The notes: generated by a model not told the origin, from the sequence alone. Positions 1-12,098 are shown, counted from the stretch's first letter. The stretch: DNA of 64,000 nucleotides from Phytophthora hibernalis (GCA_012656075.1 JAAKBF010000199.1:56187-120186); one strand, 5' to 3'. Made by a program: numbers and translations.

Positions 1-1073
1 GTCGGATACTACACAGGTTATACGGTACAGTATCAGTAGTCTTTCGATGCAGCGTTAAATGAAACTACCGGTATCCAACATTACACAAATATTGTTACTA
101 GCAGTCTGCTACTGATACAGTAAATAGCTGTTGAGTATCAGATACGGTTTTCAGTAGCACTGATTGATGCGAAGCCCTGAGTACATCGTCCGTACAGTGC
201 CTGGGTCTGTAGGCAGCCGTATGATACTTAGCTGCTGTGGTGCCAATTCGATCATACATGTATACGCTAGATATGGATACATGTGAGCATTTGCCGGTAG
301 ACTCGCAATAGGAGATGAAGTGGACTTGGTCCGGAATCAATGGGTCTTACACTGTAATGGTCCATACAAAAGAGTAACGATGAGAGCAATTACAGGATAA
401 GGTAAAGTTAGTCCAAACAATATGAAACCACTGAGTTGTGGCTCTGCAACGTAGATGCTCGAGCGCATTGTCGCTGGTGCAGGTTCAGGCACAGAGATGG
501 ATGTTGCTGAACACCTCTTGAAAAGCGTTGATGAACAAGGGTCCCCGTTAGTTCGCATCAAACATCACCACCCAACATTGGGAACAGTCCACTCAAGCAG
601 TAACGCACTCTTGCAAAATCAAACTGTATTGAATAAATATCTAACACTGCATTAAATGGTGCTGAACGCGACAAGTGTTGGCTGCCGCAGCACTTGCATT
701 TCGTCGCGAGCATCGGAATGGTGGCGAGCGAGTCGAACCGCACATACATCCAATAGTCTGCACTGCACAGACCGGCGTCTGGGTTCACACATCATACGCG
801 CCGCAGTAGATTGATTCTTGCAACGTTAAAAGCGGATTGGTCAGAACTTGACTCTCGCGGCTTCCAGGTTCGGCTGAGGTGGGGAACATGAGGTGCTGCC
901 GCTTGGCGTACTGGTTCCGCAACGGCTGCGCCATGAACGCTTTCTTGCCTGAAAGTGCGGGAACTGCTCCAGAAACTGCTGACTAGCAAATAATCGTCGC
1001 CCGTCAAGCAGACTACGTACGCATACTGCACGGAATACACAAACCATGTTAGCCACACTCAATCGTTGACAGC
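1..1073. other. No recognisable gene
   Basis: Only short overlapping open frames are present, on both strands, and none shows a domain I recognise. The sequence has no clear tandem array. Nothing supports a gene here. Confidence 0.4.
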
Positions 1074-1420
1074 TTAACGCTTGGCCACGCACCTAGCATT
1101 GAAGTCGGTCAGGAAAATTGGCGCCCACGTCTCGGCCTTGGCCAGCGATGGCGTGTGGAACACGAAGTTGATTTGCAGCAACATGTCTGCGATCCACACA
1201 AACGTCTCACGTCAGCAGCAAGACTCGGTAATCGCCTTCACCAAGATCCCTCCCACCATCCACGAGCATATTGAACTGCTTCTTGATCGGCTGAGCGATA
1301 GCCACCACCTGATCCTTGGCCGACATCTGTCCGCATATCGCTGCAGACGTAGTTGCCTTCTCCTTGTGCTTCTCGATCTCGAGCGCTCGCGTGACTTGGT
1401 GTCGTGCTCCAAGCACTCAG
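1074..1420 (-). pseudogene. Unrecognised C-terminal coding fragment
   Basis: On the minus strand an open frame runs through about 70 residues (1416-1207). It then appears to continue in a neighbouring frame through FVWIADMLLQINFVFHTP to a TAA at 1074-1076. The amino-acid composition (hydrophobic and aromatic blocks, LVDGGRDLGEGDY) looks like real protein rather than a shadow frame, but I do not recognise the family. It lies directly downstream of the kinase-like fragment on the same strand, so the two may be parts of one decayed host gene. The frame change between segments could be an intron or a frameshift. Confidence 0.3.
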
Positions 1421-1483
1421 CTGTTTTTCCTAGCTGTCGACGCTGATCCGGATACGCGCCCAGCCACATAAATTGCAGGAGCA

Positions 1484-1900
1484 TTACGTGGTGCCCATCG
1501 ATGAATCGCACATTAGCGCGGGCAGTTGGTACCTGTGCATGTGCTGCACCGCCGAAAGAACGCAGCGGGCCACGTGAACGGCCTCGCACTCCGTGGCCAG
1601 GATCAGGTAGCCGTCGTCCACGAAGGCCTTCTCGAGCTTGTCGATGTGCGGGTGTCCCACGGGCCGCAGCACGTCCACCTCGCGTCGTAACTGGGCGGAC
1701 ACCTCCATGCGCTTACTGACGGGGACAGGAGCCGCTTCTCGATGATCTTGCAGGCGAAGCGGCGGTTGTCCGTCTGGCACACGCATTTGTTGCATGTGGT
1801 CGTCATGCCTTTGCTGGGCACGCACTCCAGCATGTACACTTCCGGCATCAGCGCTCGGAAGCCCGCGACCGAGGGGCTAACTTGATCTAGTACTTGCGGC
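1484..1900 (-). pseudogene. Protein kinase N-lobe-like fragment
   Basis: Two minus-strand frames read as consecutive parts of a protein-kinase N-lobe. The first contains RRFACKIIEKRLL, matching the ATP-binding beta-3 strand with its invariant lysine (VAIK/ACKxI type). The second contains a helix C and beta-4/5-like stretch, LRREVDVLRPVGHPHI followed by KLEKAFVDDGYLILATE, as in CAMK-type kinases. The frames are out of phase near 1735. I cannot find the HRD or DFG motifs of the C-lobe downstream. The likely status is a truncated, frameshifted pseudogene of a calcium/calmodulin-type Ser/Thr kinase. An intron at the frame change is possible. Confidence 0.45.
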
Positions 1901-2109
1901 GGTGAGTCGGCCACGAGTCGGCCACGAACGAGCTCTCGGACTTGGTGACGGCCTCGGACGGGCCGGACTCCTCTCGTCCTAGCCGAGATGCTGCAGACAC
2001 ACGACCGACTGCGACAGCTCCCGCGCGCGGCTACTCGCTGCTTTATGGACAGGAGCTGCTTGGGCTGCTTGGGCCGCGGCGGGCGAAGTGGTGCAAAAGG
2101 GTTTATCAA

Positions 2110-2940
2110 TTTGCTTTGGGTCTTGCTGGTTTAATAATAACGGGGTGGTCAAGAAGAAGATATTATATTACGATTTTAGCCCTTACCACGTCCGGAATGA
2201 ATAACCCCGCACTGATTGGCGGATTATTTTCCGGCGTGGCACTCTATTGCAGCTTTCCGGACTGGCGTCCGGAAACTGCCAATTACTGAAGTTGCTTCAA
2301 GGATCTGAAGGGATCTGTAGCAACTTAAGTTCTGTCAAAAGCAAGATAAAGACGGTACAACACCGTAGTTGGGGGATGGGTGTCATGGCCCTCAAATCCA
2401 CAAAATCGAAGGGGCTCTCACGTTTTCTCGGCCCTGATCGCAATACCAGGATCCTTTTAACGCACCTCGCCTCGTACTGAATGAGGTTAAGCAAGGACTA
2501 GCGAAATCAACGAAATATAAGCCTCTCTCGTGAAGCATATAGCGGTTGTCCAAAACGTATATGCGGGAGTTTGCCTTCACCCCAGCACATTCCATTCCGT
2601 CTCTGTCAGTCCGTCCGCCTGCGCTCTACTGTAGCTTGATTTACTCGCTGCGCGAGTCTACGCCACCTGTCTGGCGACCTGGCGAGTGCGTGAGCCGAAT
2701 CTCGGTGAACATCAGCATCCTGACACGCGGTCAACCACTCCACATAATATGTGCGTATTTGGGCGGCCGTCCCCAGGTCGTCTACAATCCGTTGTAGCGC
2801 GCCCACCTGCTCGCGATACACTTCATCCGGGTTAAAGTTAAACTGACTGTATTAATCTCACTTGTAAGGTTCTAACTACTGTTCACTATCTGCATACTAA
2901 ACTTCTGTACTCCAAATGGATGGCTCTCCATCAACCGTCT
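2110..2940. other. Non-coding or unrecognised stretch
   Basis: AT-rich at first and then mixed; no open frame has a convincing domain. A repeated CCGGA-type inverted pattern around 2190-2270 hints at a small decayed repeat, but no ends can be placed. Confidence 0.35.
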
Positions 2941-2959
2941 ACCTTAAGTCCGATTCGTA

Positions 2960-4035
2960 TCTAGTGTAAAATACACAATCGTACTTAGCCGGGATCCGGT
3001 GTCACACACCAACTTATGTGGCATGAACATGTACTTAGGCGGGCTTGTGTGGACCACTCGGAAGAACATTGGGTCTCCCCTTTCATAAGGTCTTTTTGCA
3101 CGGCAAACGGTGTCAGCCAGTGTGGCCCCGTTACACATGTGGATGGATCGGAATCCGGTCCACATGCTCTCCAGTGGAGGCAGTGGAGCGACTGGCACCG
3201 TCAGTAAGTTGGTATATACACCGTTCATGTTGAAGTGCTAACAATAATTGCATGTGTATTTCTGTAGTACGACGAGTCAACGGAGAGGTAAAACCGATAC
3301 CTGCACCGGAGCTGGTCCGAGATTACCACCACTGGATGGGTGGGGTCGACGTCCACGGCCCGCTCCGCATGCAGCGCTACAGCGTGCAGCTATGCTACAA
3401 AACTCGGAAGTATTACAAGACGTTGGTCCTGGGTCTGGTGGACATGGCGTTAGTGAACGCATTTATCGTGTTCCGCTACTACAAAAGGTGAACAATAAGC
3501 GACCACCCAAGCACTTCGCGTTTTTCGAAGAGCTGATGGAGCAGCTACTTGCGATTGACTCTGCAGAGGCTTTCAGCGAAATCAAGGTACGTATTACTAT
3601 TGCGTGAACCATCATCCAACACTAGAAGTCACTAATGTGGCCGATGATTTACTGCTTGAAGCAAGCTACGTCGGCTATGGATCGTACGACAGCTTCGCCA
3701 GCTCGTTCTGAATCAGGACAACAGTCTACAGAAAATGAGCTGACGGTTGTGGGCGGGCATGTTCTGGAGGAGAATCCGGACACTGTTGACGGTGAGCAGG
3801 GGTCAAGCGACGCCAGCGTTCGTGCAAGGTGTGCGCAGTCTTCAAGGTCAAGCCCAGGAAGTTTACCAAGTACTTCTGCCGGGAGTGCCTGACGGGAAAT
3901 CGGCGGTACGTGCCGCTTCTTTCCGAAAATGAGGTTGCTGAGTCTAACACAAACTTGATTGTGCAGCAAAATTTGTGTAATGTCGTACGTGAAGGAAGAC
4001 AGAGGACGTGCTTCCAGATCTGGCATGCTGACTAG
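2960..4035 (+). pseudogene. piggyBac-type transposase relic
   Basis: Successive plus-strand frames read as the C-terminal half of a piggyBac (DDE_Tnp_1_7) transposase. Around 3130-3210 is a stretch of the type WMDRNPVHMLSSG, the beta-strand before the last catalytic segment. At 3252-3491 NGEVKPIPAPELVRDYHHWM leads into GGVDVHGPLR, the very characteristic 'YNxxMGGVDxxDQLR' block, followed by a hydrophobic helix (YKTLVLGLVDMALVNAFIVF). Near 3829-3930 a cysteine-rich tail, CAVFKVKPRKFTKYFCRECL, corresponds to the C-terminal zinc-binding domain. Several frame changes and stops separate these blocks and the N-terminal part is missing. It is therefore a dead, truncated copy. No TTAA-flanked ends were located. 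Confidence 0.7.
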
Positions 4036-4039
4036 AATA

Positions 4040-5150
4040 ACGGAAACGACATCCCGCATCAACTACTGTAGGAGCACAAGGTCCGCGACAGGGCGTCACC
4101 TTCACGCCCAGGAAAGAAGCGACGACGCAGCGGCCAGATACGCTGTGACGAGTAGGGCGCGTCGGGACTCGATGAAACGGACACCGACGGAAGTGGAGAT
4201 GCGGAGAGCGAGCGCGGAGGGTGATAGGGCGAGCGCCGTGTTGTAGGCAACACTTGAATACTCCTATTTGGTAGTTTGCAATCAATGGAAACCGCCATTT
4301 GCTTTTTCTTATTGGACAAATGTAGGGTTGAACCGAAGCTGGACGTGTGCAACGATACAGAAATGAGGCAACCAGATAAACGATACATCCTTAATGTTGG
4401 TTTAGCCTTCATAAGCGATGATATAGGCGCATTTAAGTCAACATAAGATGTCCAATGTAGGATGTGCCTCTACTTTACTCGCCTCAGGTCTCTTTGGTTC
4501 TCCCCAACCCGCTCGTCAATTAACGTACTTAACAACAACGTTTACAAAATCCTATATATACTTATGTTGGACCTCCAACAAAAGGCAAAACGTATAACCC
4601 ATGATTTGACGCCGGGAACTAAAGGGTTAATAGAAAATGTGCTCGTGTTACAATTCCTGGTATCAACTATTTTGGCCAGTATAATATACCGGTAGTGCTA
4701 ATCTACTACCGGTACATGCACTACATCTAAGCGCAATTCCGCTTTCAGTCCAAATACTGGGCTTTCTGCACTAATCAACTTGCATGCTAAGGGCTACAAA
4801 CCCGAATGAGCAAGTTCTGGTGTGTTACGTGTGCCCTTGACACCATTATTGTGTGGTTTTTATCGAGCTTAGTTGTTAAACGACGCTTTCGCCACCTATT
4901 TTGACCCTTGCCAACCTCGCTGCCAGGCCGATCTGCGCGAAGTTCACCAAATCAAGTGTTAATCGAGTGTTAATGATACCATTAGATGCGTCTCGTCAGT
5001 GCCTGTCTAATGGTTTTTAGTTTCTCAGCGGAATCTGTACTGTAGGCAGTGTTGGCATTTTTACATTTACATTTTTACGTAATAAGTGCCTTTTACTCGC
5101 TTTAAAACATTTTTACATAGATATTTTGCATTGTTGACGTAAAAAGATCT
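4040..5150. other. No recognisable gene
   Basis: An AT-rich interval with only short open frames in both strands. The tail of the piggyBac relic may extend into its first 200 bases. No structural RNA or tandem repeat is evident. Confidence 0.35.
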
Positions 5151-5153
5151 GAA

Positions 5154-5435
5154 ATGACCGGGGGAAGAGAGGAAGCAGATCACCATGACGACGTTGACAG
5201 TGCTGAAGAAAACGGATACGGTGCTCCGCCACCGAGACCATGGGCTGCGGGAGCAGTTCAACTATTTTCTGCCGATAGTTGGTCAAGTGTGCCGCGCGGC
5301 ACGGTGCAAGTGTTATGGGATTTCGACAGCCACTGTGACGCGATACAAATCTCGGATTAATGATGGCGCGTTTTCGGTTAAGGCGCACGGGAACAAGCTG
5401 AACCAGAAAGCGAGTGCTGTTGACCTACGCTGGTT
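5154..5435 (+). pseudogene. Transposon ORF N-terminal fragment
   Basis: A plus-strand frame reads LREQFNYFLPIVGQVCRAAR, then GISTATVTRYKSRINDGAFSV and KLNQKASAVDLRWLV. This has the look of the helix-turn-helix region preceding a DDE transposase, as in repeated oomycete transposons, but I cannot name the family. The homology stops abruptly at about 5435, where the minus-strand Ty3/gypsy sequence begins, which suggests one element truncated the other. Confidence 0.3.
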
Positions 5436-5828
5436 AGTGGTGACCTCGTCGATGTAGTGTTGCAGCTTGATGCTCACATCCTCATGTAGTTTAAGTATGG
5501 GCCCCTATGAGTTTTCGATATCTTCGAGGCCTTCCCATGCAACGAAAACCTCGTAGCCATGCTCCAGGCTGGGGCGATGCTTGACGAAATTTCGAACCGT
5601 TAGATCGACGTCTTGGTTGGCTATGTGCTCGACAACTTCTTCCGTAACATCAAATGAGCTGTCAGCATACATCTTCAGGCGGGATGCATGCACACCTCGC
5701 GTGGCACCAGTGAGAAGATGTTCCACCGAGAAGAAGTTGGGCTTTGCATCGACGACGCGGTACGGCCCCACCCATTTTACGGAAAGTTTGTTTGTTTTCA
5801 GGCGTGACTCGATTCGTGACCAGAGCAC
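5436..5828 (-). pseudogene. Ty3/gypsy integrase C-terminus with chromodomain
   Basis: The segment LKTNKLSVKWVGPYRVVDAK is the integrase C-terminal SH3-like fold, and HGYEVFVAWEGLEDIENS is a chromodomain. The homology continues past a TAG into KLHEDVSIKLQHYIDEV, the usual helix after the chromodomain, so the stop is a nonsense mutation (TGG to TAG). Chromodomains in this position bind modified histone H3 and direct integration into heterochromatin in characterised chromoviruses. Confidence 0.7.
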
Positions 5829-6139
5829 GAAGTCGCCTTTGTGAAAGTTGACAGATGTAGCACTGCGTTGGTTGCGCTTGTTTCGTCGGGTTTGTGTGGC
5901 TTTGGCCTTCTTTAGCTTTGGTGCATGTCATGCAGCTGTTCTCGAAGTGCGTTTACCTTTGCCACGATGTGATCCGACATGTCTTCAATGTGCACCACTT
6001 GTTCACTGTCTTTGGCTGTCTGCAAGCTAATGCTTTTAGCGGAGACGGGCACTCCAAACCCGTGAATTCTTCGATGAGGGAAGATTGGCCAGGGATTGCA
6101 CTGGTGTCTGGTTCAGATTTGCTTGAAGAAGACGTAGCA

Positions 6140-6840
6140 GATTAACCCATTGTTCTTGGCGAAGCCGAAATTCTAGTATCATCACACGAAATACTTGCAA
6201 GATATTTCTGTTGATCCTTTCGATACTGCCATTTATATGGACAGTATGCCACAGTGAAGCTTTGCTGACTCTGCATGTGGTGACAGAGCTCAGCTATTAG
6301 CTCGTTTTTGAAGTGGCTTGCAGCATCACTGATCAGAATATGTGGCGGCCCCAAACGCATGTTCCACTCCAGAATAGCGTGCACTGCCGTCGCTGCATCG
6401 GCCTACTTGCATGCGATAAATTCGCAGAAGTGAGAGTAGCCGTCTTTCGACACCAAGATGTAATCGGAGGAGTTGTTGCAGTTCCCAATGTAGAGAAAGT
6501 CCATGTGGAGCTGAGATTGAAAAGTTCACAGTACGGTCTGGAGACGCACCCTTGACATGACAACATAATAAACACTCAGCACAAAATGCTCTTGCTTTGA
6601 TGTGCACGTTGGAGATGTCAAAATATCGCTCCAGTTGATGTACCATCGCATTCACGCCTCGATGTCCCTCGTTACCGCAGTGTGCCACAATCATGAGACG
6701 TAGAAGGAGGTCATCCGCTTTTTCGGGGATCCACGGCCTCGAAAAGGAGTCGACGTACACGTCATTGTCGTTAAGGTGATGTGAAGTTGGTGCCACTTTC
6801 CACGTTGGGCTGCTTGTATGTCCGTGATACTCGGCCATTC
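6140..6840 (-). pseudogene. Ty3/gypsy integrase N-terminal and core
   Basis: An H2C2 zinc-binding domain is clear (AHCGNEGHRGVNAMVHQLER followed by CAECLLC). After a frame change the catalytic core survives only in part: GPPHILISDAASHFKNELIA holds the second catalytic aspartate, in a variant of the usual SDRGxxF. The first aspartate strand is out of frame around 6500 and I cannot confirm the glutamate. This integrase would have inserted retrotransposon cDNA into chromatin. Confidence 0.65.
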
Positions 6841-6949
6841 CAAGTCAACTAGAGACTGAAGCTGAGACGTCGTTGCAGTATCCCATCGTTTCATCGAGCA
6901 TGGGCGAGCCGCAGCAGGCTTTTCACCAGCCCATCTCGAGAACATCTCT

Positions 6950-7708
6950 GCCCAGACAATATCTTCGCCGGCAATGTGCTTAATTTCATAATTGTACTCG
7001 TTGAGCTTCAAACTCCATCGGAGCAATTTACCGCGGATGTGCTTCTTGATTTCAGTGCCAAGTGCGAAAATGTAGATGAAGTTCCGATGATCAGTGAACA
7101 TTTTAAAACCTTTGTCTCTAATGAGTAGGTAGTCCAGCTAAGAGTATACTCGAACAATTGGGTAATCCTCTTTCTCAATGACACTCAAGTTCTTGGAAGC
7201 GCCATGGAAGGTCCCACTCATGCAGTGTAGAAGATCGTGGTGCTGGTCTCTAACCAGGGTGTTATTGTCCCATTCCTTCCCTTGTGTCAGAATAATGCTC
7301 CAGCCTCCATCACTTGCATCGCTGTGCATGCATATGGTGCCTGCTGGGTCTGGCAGTGCGAGTGTGGCAGCCTTCTGCAATAAATTCTTCACGCTGTGAA
7401 AGCTTTCATTTTCTTCGGATTTCAGCTCGATGGAGATGTTGGCAGCTACTCGCTTAGTTCGGCGTCTGCCTGCCAGCCAGTTCTTTGTCCAATCGTGTTT
7501 GGAGGGGCTGACAAGCCCGAGTGAAACCAACCAGGCTGCTGCGCATCCAACCAGCAGCACACAAAACTTGTTGTAAAGCTCCAGCAGTGGTAGGTGTGGG
7601 CGTGTCGATGGGTGCTTGGATTTTACTCGAGTCGTACGCCACACCATCCTTGGTCAGCACACGATCACACCACTTAGCCGTTCGAGTGTACAAGCAAATC
7701 TTGTCCAT
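6950..7708 (-). pseudogene. Ty3/gypsy connection and RNase H region
   Basis: Minus-strand frames show the RT connection domain (DGVAYDSSKIQA, DTPTPTTAGALQQVLCAAGW) and then an RNase H domain: HSDASDGGWSIIL carries the first catalytic aspartate and MFTDHRNFIYIF a later one. RGKLLRWSLKLNEYNYEIKH plus AGEDIVWAEMFSRW matches the RNase H C-terminal segment typical of gypsy elements. At least two frame changes (near 7640 and 7110) interrupt it. Confidence 0.65.
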
Positions 7709-8370
7709 GCCGAGAAAAATCCATACTTCTCCAACAGTGAGTAGATCAGGTCAATCGTATCGAGAAAATCATCGATTGTACTTGCGTATATGAGCAGATC
7801 ATCCACCCAAACAAGTACGAGCTCAAACAAAAGATCCTTTTCGCACGTCACTTTCTCAATTGACTGCTGAAAATGCAGGGAGGAGTCAACAGATCCTTGT
7901 TGCAGGCGAGTTAGCGTGATAACTTTACCGTCGGCAACCATGTATGATTGGCATTCCTGGCTCTCAGCTGCAAGGGCCATTCGAAAGAATCTTTTGATGA
8001 AATCTGCAGTCTGCTTCAAAGAGTTCATCAAGATCGATACCGTCGTCAAACCACGAAGATTCACCCGTCCCGCCATAGTCTGCAGTCCAACGTCCAGTTC
8101 CACAGACTCGGTACACGTGATCATAGCTCCACCAACTGCTACCCCTTCAACAGAAGTGTCGAGTTTCACAGGCATCACAGTAGGATCCAGAATCTGCAAT
8201 TCTTGAACAATACTTCGCGGGATAATGTTGTGAGTGGTGCCGTTATCTAGACAATAGGGCATTGTAACTTGATCATTGAAGATGACCTCTCTTTCACCGA
8301 TTGATTTGTTTGTCGTTAAACGTTTCACCTTGGATTTCTCCTGACAATTCTTCTTCTCCACGCAGAGCAT
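7654..8370 (-). pseudogene. Ty3/gypsy protease and partial reverse transcriptase
   Basis: The N-terminal third contains a retroviral-type aspartic protease motif with a variant active site, CLDNGTTHNIIP, in place of the usual DSGAxxxF/S. The C-terminal half contains the RT catalytic strand as ELVLVWVDDLLIYA (YxDD variant WVDD) and the helix after it. The fingers and first palm motifs expected between them are missing or compressed, so an internal deletion removed much of the polymerase. Non-functional, but enough to place the element in Ty3/gypsy. Confidence 0.7.
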
Positions 8371-9147
8371 CCCGTTTCAGGGTCTCATTGGTGCTCGGAC
8401 AGTCTTCCAGCCAATGATCACTACGTCTGCAGTGTGAACAGCTATTTGGGGGTAGACCATCACGCTTCTTAGGTGTTGATCTTTGCGCTGATCTGCGGTC
8501 ATCATTGTAGCTCTGCTTCTTGTCATTGCTCATCTGCTTCTTGTCGTGGCTGGACAGCTTCTTAGATTTGCTGTCTCTGCTGACGTTGTCTCACTTGTCC
8601 ATGCGCTGATATAAGTCGAACGCCTGCTGGTTCTTGATGGCCTCCTGCTTCACCACATCGAAGAGGCGGTGCAGGTCTGCCTTCAAGCTAGGATCATATT
8701 CGACGTCCCTCTTGATTTGGTCTTTGAGTGTGCCGAGTCTCAGATTCTCCACAATAACCTTGCACTTCAGCTTTGTGTTGTTTTTAGACTCTTGCTCAGC
8801 CCATGCACCACAATTACTTCCTCCATGCAATCAAAGTAGTTCAGAATACGTACCTTCACGTCCTTCTGCTTCATGTCCATTTTCAGGTATTGTGCCATGA
8901 TTCCCATCACATCCGGCGTAGCATCATTCATTACACTGCCAATGATGTGGTTGATTGCTGCGATTAACATCTCCTCAGTGATGTTCTCGACAGGTATGCG
9001 TAACTCGAACTCAGAGAATGACTTCAACAATCTCCTGTTTATGCTCTTCAGCTCCGGTCTTCGCACAGCGGTGACAGATTCTCCGGTTTCCGCGCAGCGA
9101 TTTTCCACTGCGTCTTCGTTTAGCACCTTCTCGTGCTTCCACTTCAC
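8294..9147 (-). pseudogene. Ty3/gypsy Gag
   Basis: Three overlapping minus-strand frames give a Gag polyprotein. The upstream part is charged and helical (ELRIPVENITEEMLIAAINH). The middle part contains a capsid-like helix-rich segment (VENLRLGTLKDQIKRDVEYD). The downstream part ends in a CCHC zinc knuckle of the form C-x2-C-x4-H-x4-C (CSHCRRSDHWLEDC, near 8400-8440). The knuckle would bind packaged RNA. Frame changes near 8830 and 8540 break the reading frame, so the protein is not made intact. Confidence 0.65.
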
Positions 9148-9150
9148 CAG

Positions 9151-10340
9151 GGCTTCATGCGCGAGCTCGTGATGAGAGGTGGCTCTTGTAGCGTGCTCCC
9201 TTGGGTCTCACGCCGTGGTTGCCGCCGTATTGGCACGGCTCCGCTTTGGCGGACTTGGTTCCGACATGCTGCTTCATCACAGCTAAAGTGGACTTTGTAG
9301 TGTATCGAAAGACTGAACTTGGGCTTGGGTCGGCTGTGGCCTTGCTGTTAGTCGACTCGAGCTCTTGAAGGCAAATTCAGATGTGTATTAAAGGTTAGCC
9401 TCTGCTACCGCTACTCCGCATATCGTTCCTAGTGCTACCTTGGTAACCTCTGTATGGTGGTTTCTTCAGGTGGTGATTGCCTCTGTTGTTTGACACTAGG
9501 CGGAAGTTTTGTAACGACGCTGTTCAGTGCTGGAAACGGATAGCCAAATGATGATCTATCCACTACAGCATCCCTCATTCATTTTACCATCCCTATACGG
9601 TAGTTATTTACTACTGGAAGACACTCGTCTGGTTTAGGTGGTCGACGAAGCAAGTTTTGGTACCGTATTATAGTCGTGACGCTCTTCTCGGCCATCGGTC
9701 TGAGCACGAGAAGAATTTGTCGTAGTTGAGCGCCTAGCGTTTGGCCTCGACGCGGTGGTCGCGTTGGTGGTAGCGCTACGATCTGGGCCGCTTTGGCGCA
9801 CGAAACCAACCTCGCATCAAGAACTGGTCGTGGGGCACCACAACATCTGGTCGGGTCTCATTCTCCGTCGGCGATCACAGGACTGAGGACGATGCGCACC
9901 GCCACACGAAACCAAGGAGATAGTTTCATTGAGTTGCTTTACGTTGCCGTGGTGCAGCTTTTAATGTGTCGCGAAGGTTACCTGTAACTGGGAATACATT
10001 TCGCGACGAATTAAAGTGTGGGGCTGTCCAACCACTTATCACGTTGAAGACCTCAAGAAGAAACGTACGATAATAATAGACGAGTAACAATTGTCTGTAA
10101 GTGTTGTCAAGTGTATGTAGTAGTTCAGTGTCGTCAAACGTATCTTTTAACAATGTGCCACGTAAATTGTCCAGCTCCCCTGCGCACCGTTGCAACAGCA
10201 TCAACGCACGAAGTAGCAATGATTCCATCGACAAAGCTATGTGTAGTTGTGACCCGTGTAGCGCAGTCCGACGCGATTTAATACCTCTATGAGTTTTCAT
10301 CTCTGCCAATGCGATCGATTCCTTCACAGAGCTCAACGAT
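9151..10340. other. Mostly unassigned interval
   Basis: No domain is recognised. A minus-strand open frame of 136 codons (10336-9926) lies directly after the stop of the acyltransferase-like gene and in a compatible direction. It is leucine-rich and helical but not identifiable, and may be that gene's former C-terminus or 3' flank. The 9200-9900 part may contain the lost 5' end of the gypsy element, but no LTR pair could be matched. Confidence 0.3.
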
Positions 10341-10341
10341 G

Positions 10342-11717
10342 GCTAAAAACAGAGCCTCCCCACAACATTCTCGCACTTGTGTGCCATCGAGTAGTTGAAC
10401 GAGTCCACGGCAGAGATGAAGAACGTCGCGGACGATGCAAGGTGGGGAAGATGGTGGTAGACGTGCAGGCTATCAACAGTGAGAACACCATCGGATAAAT
10501 CGTGCTCCTTTGCGTGCGGATAACGACCAATGTTGGAGATGTTGATGTCCGAAGTGAGTGAGTGGGGACGTAGTCGCCCTTCAAGAATGACTGCTGCATC
10601 GTCGAGTTGATTTTCTTGTCCATTAGCACGATTGGCAACAGCATTGGCAATGCATGCCTCTGCTTTTCAGTCGTTTCCTGGTTTGCGCGGCGTGCTACAT
10701 CCCAGAAACCTGTTGTTTGCAGGTTCACGCCTTCGTTGGTCAGCCACTCAAGGGCCGAGACGGTCGTGTACATGCCCACTTGGTCCTTTTCAACAGGGCT
10801 CGGTACACGTTGCCTCATGTTGAGCTCTAGATCCGTAGCAAGCTTGAAAGCTTTTTGAGACGGATTGCTCTTTCTCTCCTTCGTGACGTGAAAAATGCCA
10901 GCAACATGACCCCGACCAATGCCCTACCTACTGTGACGTTCTCTTCGTCACATTTCGCCATAACCTTCTTCATGCATTCCGGATCACCTTGTGCAAAAAG
11001 CGCGGTGCTGTTGTTTGTAGTCGGTGGAGCTCTGAAATGGTGCTGGTCAGCTCGAGCTGGTAGCAATGGTTTAAAGTTGTGGATTCTATCGCGAAATGTC
11101 TGTCTCGCGGAGACATTGACGAAGCTTTTCACGATATGTTTGACCCAAGCGATTTTCGGGAGCAACATCTTGTAAAGCGGAGGACGCAAAGGTAGTTCTT
11201 GAGATTGTAACGGTGATTGTTCCGGCTCCGGTTCATGCTGCGGCGTCCCTGAATGATTCTTCGCTAGAATCGCTACCTGCTCAAGAACGCAATTCAGAAC
11301 AACCATCCCGGAGATTCCGTCCGACATGTAGTTGTCCGAGAAGAGCATCAAGCGAGCTTTACCAGCCCTTTCGTCCACCCAAACTGTCAGGAAAAATGGA
11401 AGTTGATTGAACCGATCGAAGCCGATGCTGCATTCGTCGTCTGCGAACTGGTGCCAGCCACTCATCATGTCGTCGGCATCACTGGCAATTGAAGAAACCA
11501 TGCGGACTCGAACAAGAGCAAAGGAAGTCACGTCGTGTCGGGTCAGTGGCGGATGAACTTCGGCCATGAATCGCTTACCCTGGATCTGAAGCGTACGCAT
11601 GCGAGGATGGATGTTGAAGGTGTTCATGACTGCTGTCCACAAGAAGCGCAGTAAGATCGACATGGGCCCGCTCACAAGCATTGAGTGGACAAGCTTGGTT
11701 GAAGTCCCATCGACCAT
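10342..11717 (-). pseudogene. Condensation/alcohol-acetyltransferase-like protein, frameshifted
   Basis: The main frame (11717-10827) begins MVDGTSTKLVHSMLVSGPMS and contains LMLFSDNYMSDGISGMVVLN. This corresponds in position to the HxxxDG active-site block of condensation-superfamily acyltransferases (alcohol acetyltransferases, NRPS condensation domains), but the histidine is replaced, so catalysis is doubtful. The frame shifts at an A5 run near 10855 and again near 10555. The continuation keeps family-like sequence (SDINISNIGRYP, FISAVDSFNYS) and ends in TAG near 10342. Total length would be about 455 residues, normal for the family. Either two indels killed the gene or they are base-calling errors. 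A second, more decayed copy lies immediately upstream and is split by the Polinton. Confidence 0.55.
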
Positions 11718-12098
11718 GGTGAGCGTACGCTCACAGCCGCGAAGGGGACGCGTTGGCGAGCACGCGCCGTGATAAATTTACTTGGTTTCATGTCGATGCA
11801 CTTTAAATCCGTGAACCTTTAGATATCTGTGATCTGCGCTGCGTTTGTGGTAATGACGTCGCTCGAATTCGGTGGAAGTCGCCGCACTCTCTAGGGCATG
11901 ACCCCCATGCCAAGCAAGGCCCAATGGTGGTCGACACCGCGCCCGTCGCCGTGAGCTGAATTGAACGCCAAAAGACGAGAACATGCCTTTCGACTCGGGC
12001 GTTCTACAGGAACACAAAACGACTTTCAGTCAAGAGCTGGTCTCACTTGTCCAACAACGGAGTTGTTTAACAACAATTGTAATCTGACAGGCCCCGTT
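11718..12098. other. Spacer between the two acyltransferase copies
   Basis: Contains the promoter side of the 11717 gene and the 3' remains of the second copy. A minus-strand frame of 79 codons (12017-11778) shows no recognisable domain. Confidence 0.3.

Larger units (their letters stand above)
5436..9150 (-). mobile_element. Decayed chromodomain Ty3/gypsy retrotransposon
   Basis: Read on the minus strand the order is gag (9147-8294), protease and reverse transcriptase (8370-7654), connection/RNase H (7708-6950), integrase (6840-6140) and chromodomain (5828-5436). This is the Ty3/gypsy order, with the chromoviral C-terminus. The copy is dead: frames change repeatedly, the RT is shortened between protease and the catalytic motif, and the chromodomain has a TAG where a TGG tryptophan is expected (codon around 5505-5510). 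The 3' end merges with foreign sequence near 5435 and I could not match flanking LTRs, so both ends are probably truncated. Confidence 0.8.

Noticed and set aside
5436..9600. LTR pair for the minus-strand gypsy element
   Set aside because: I could not match any sequence near 5450 with one near 9150-9600, so no LTRs are claimed.
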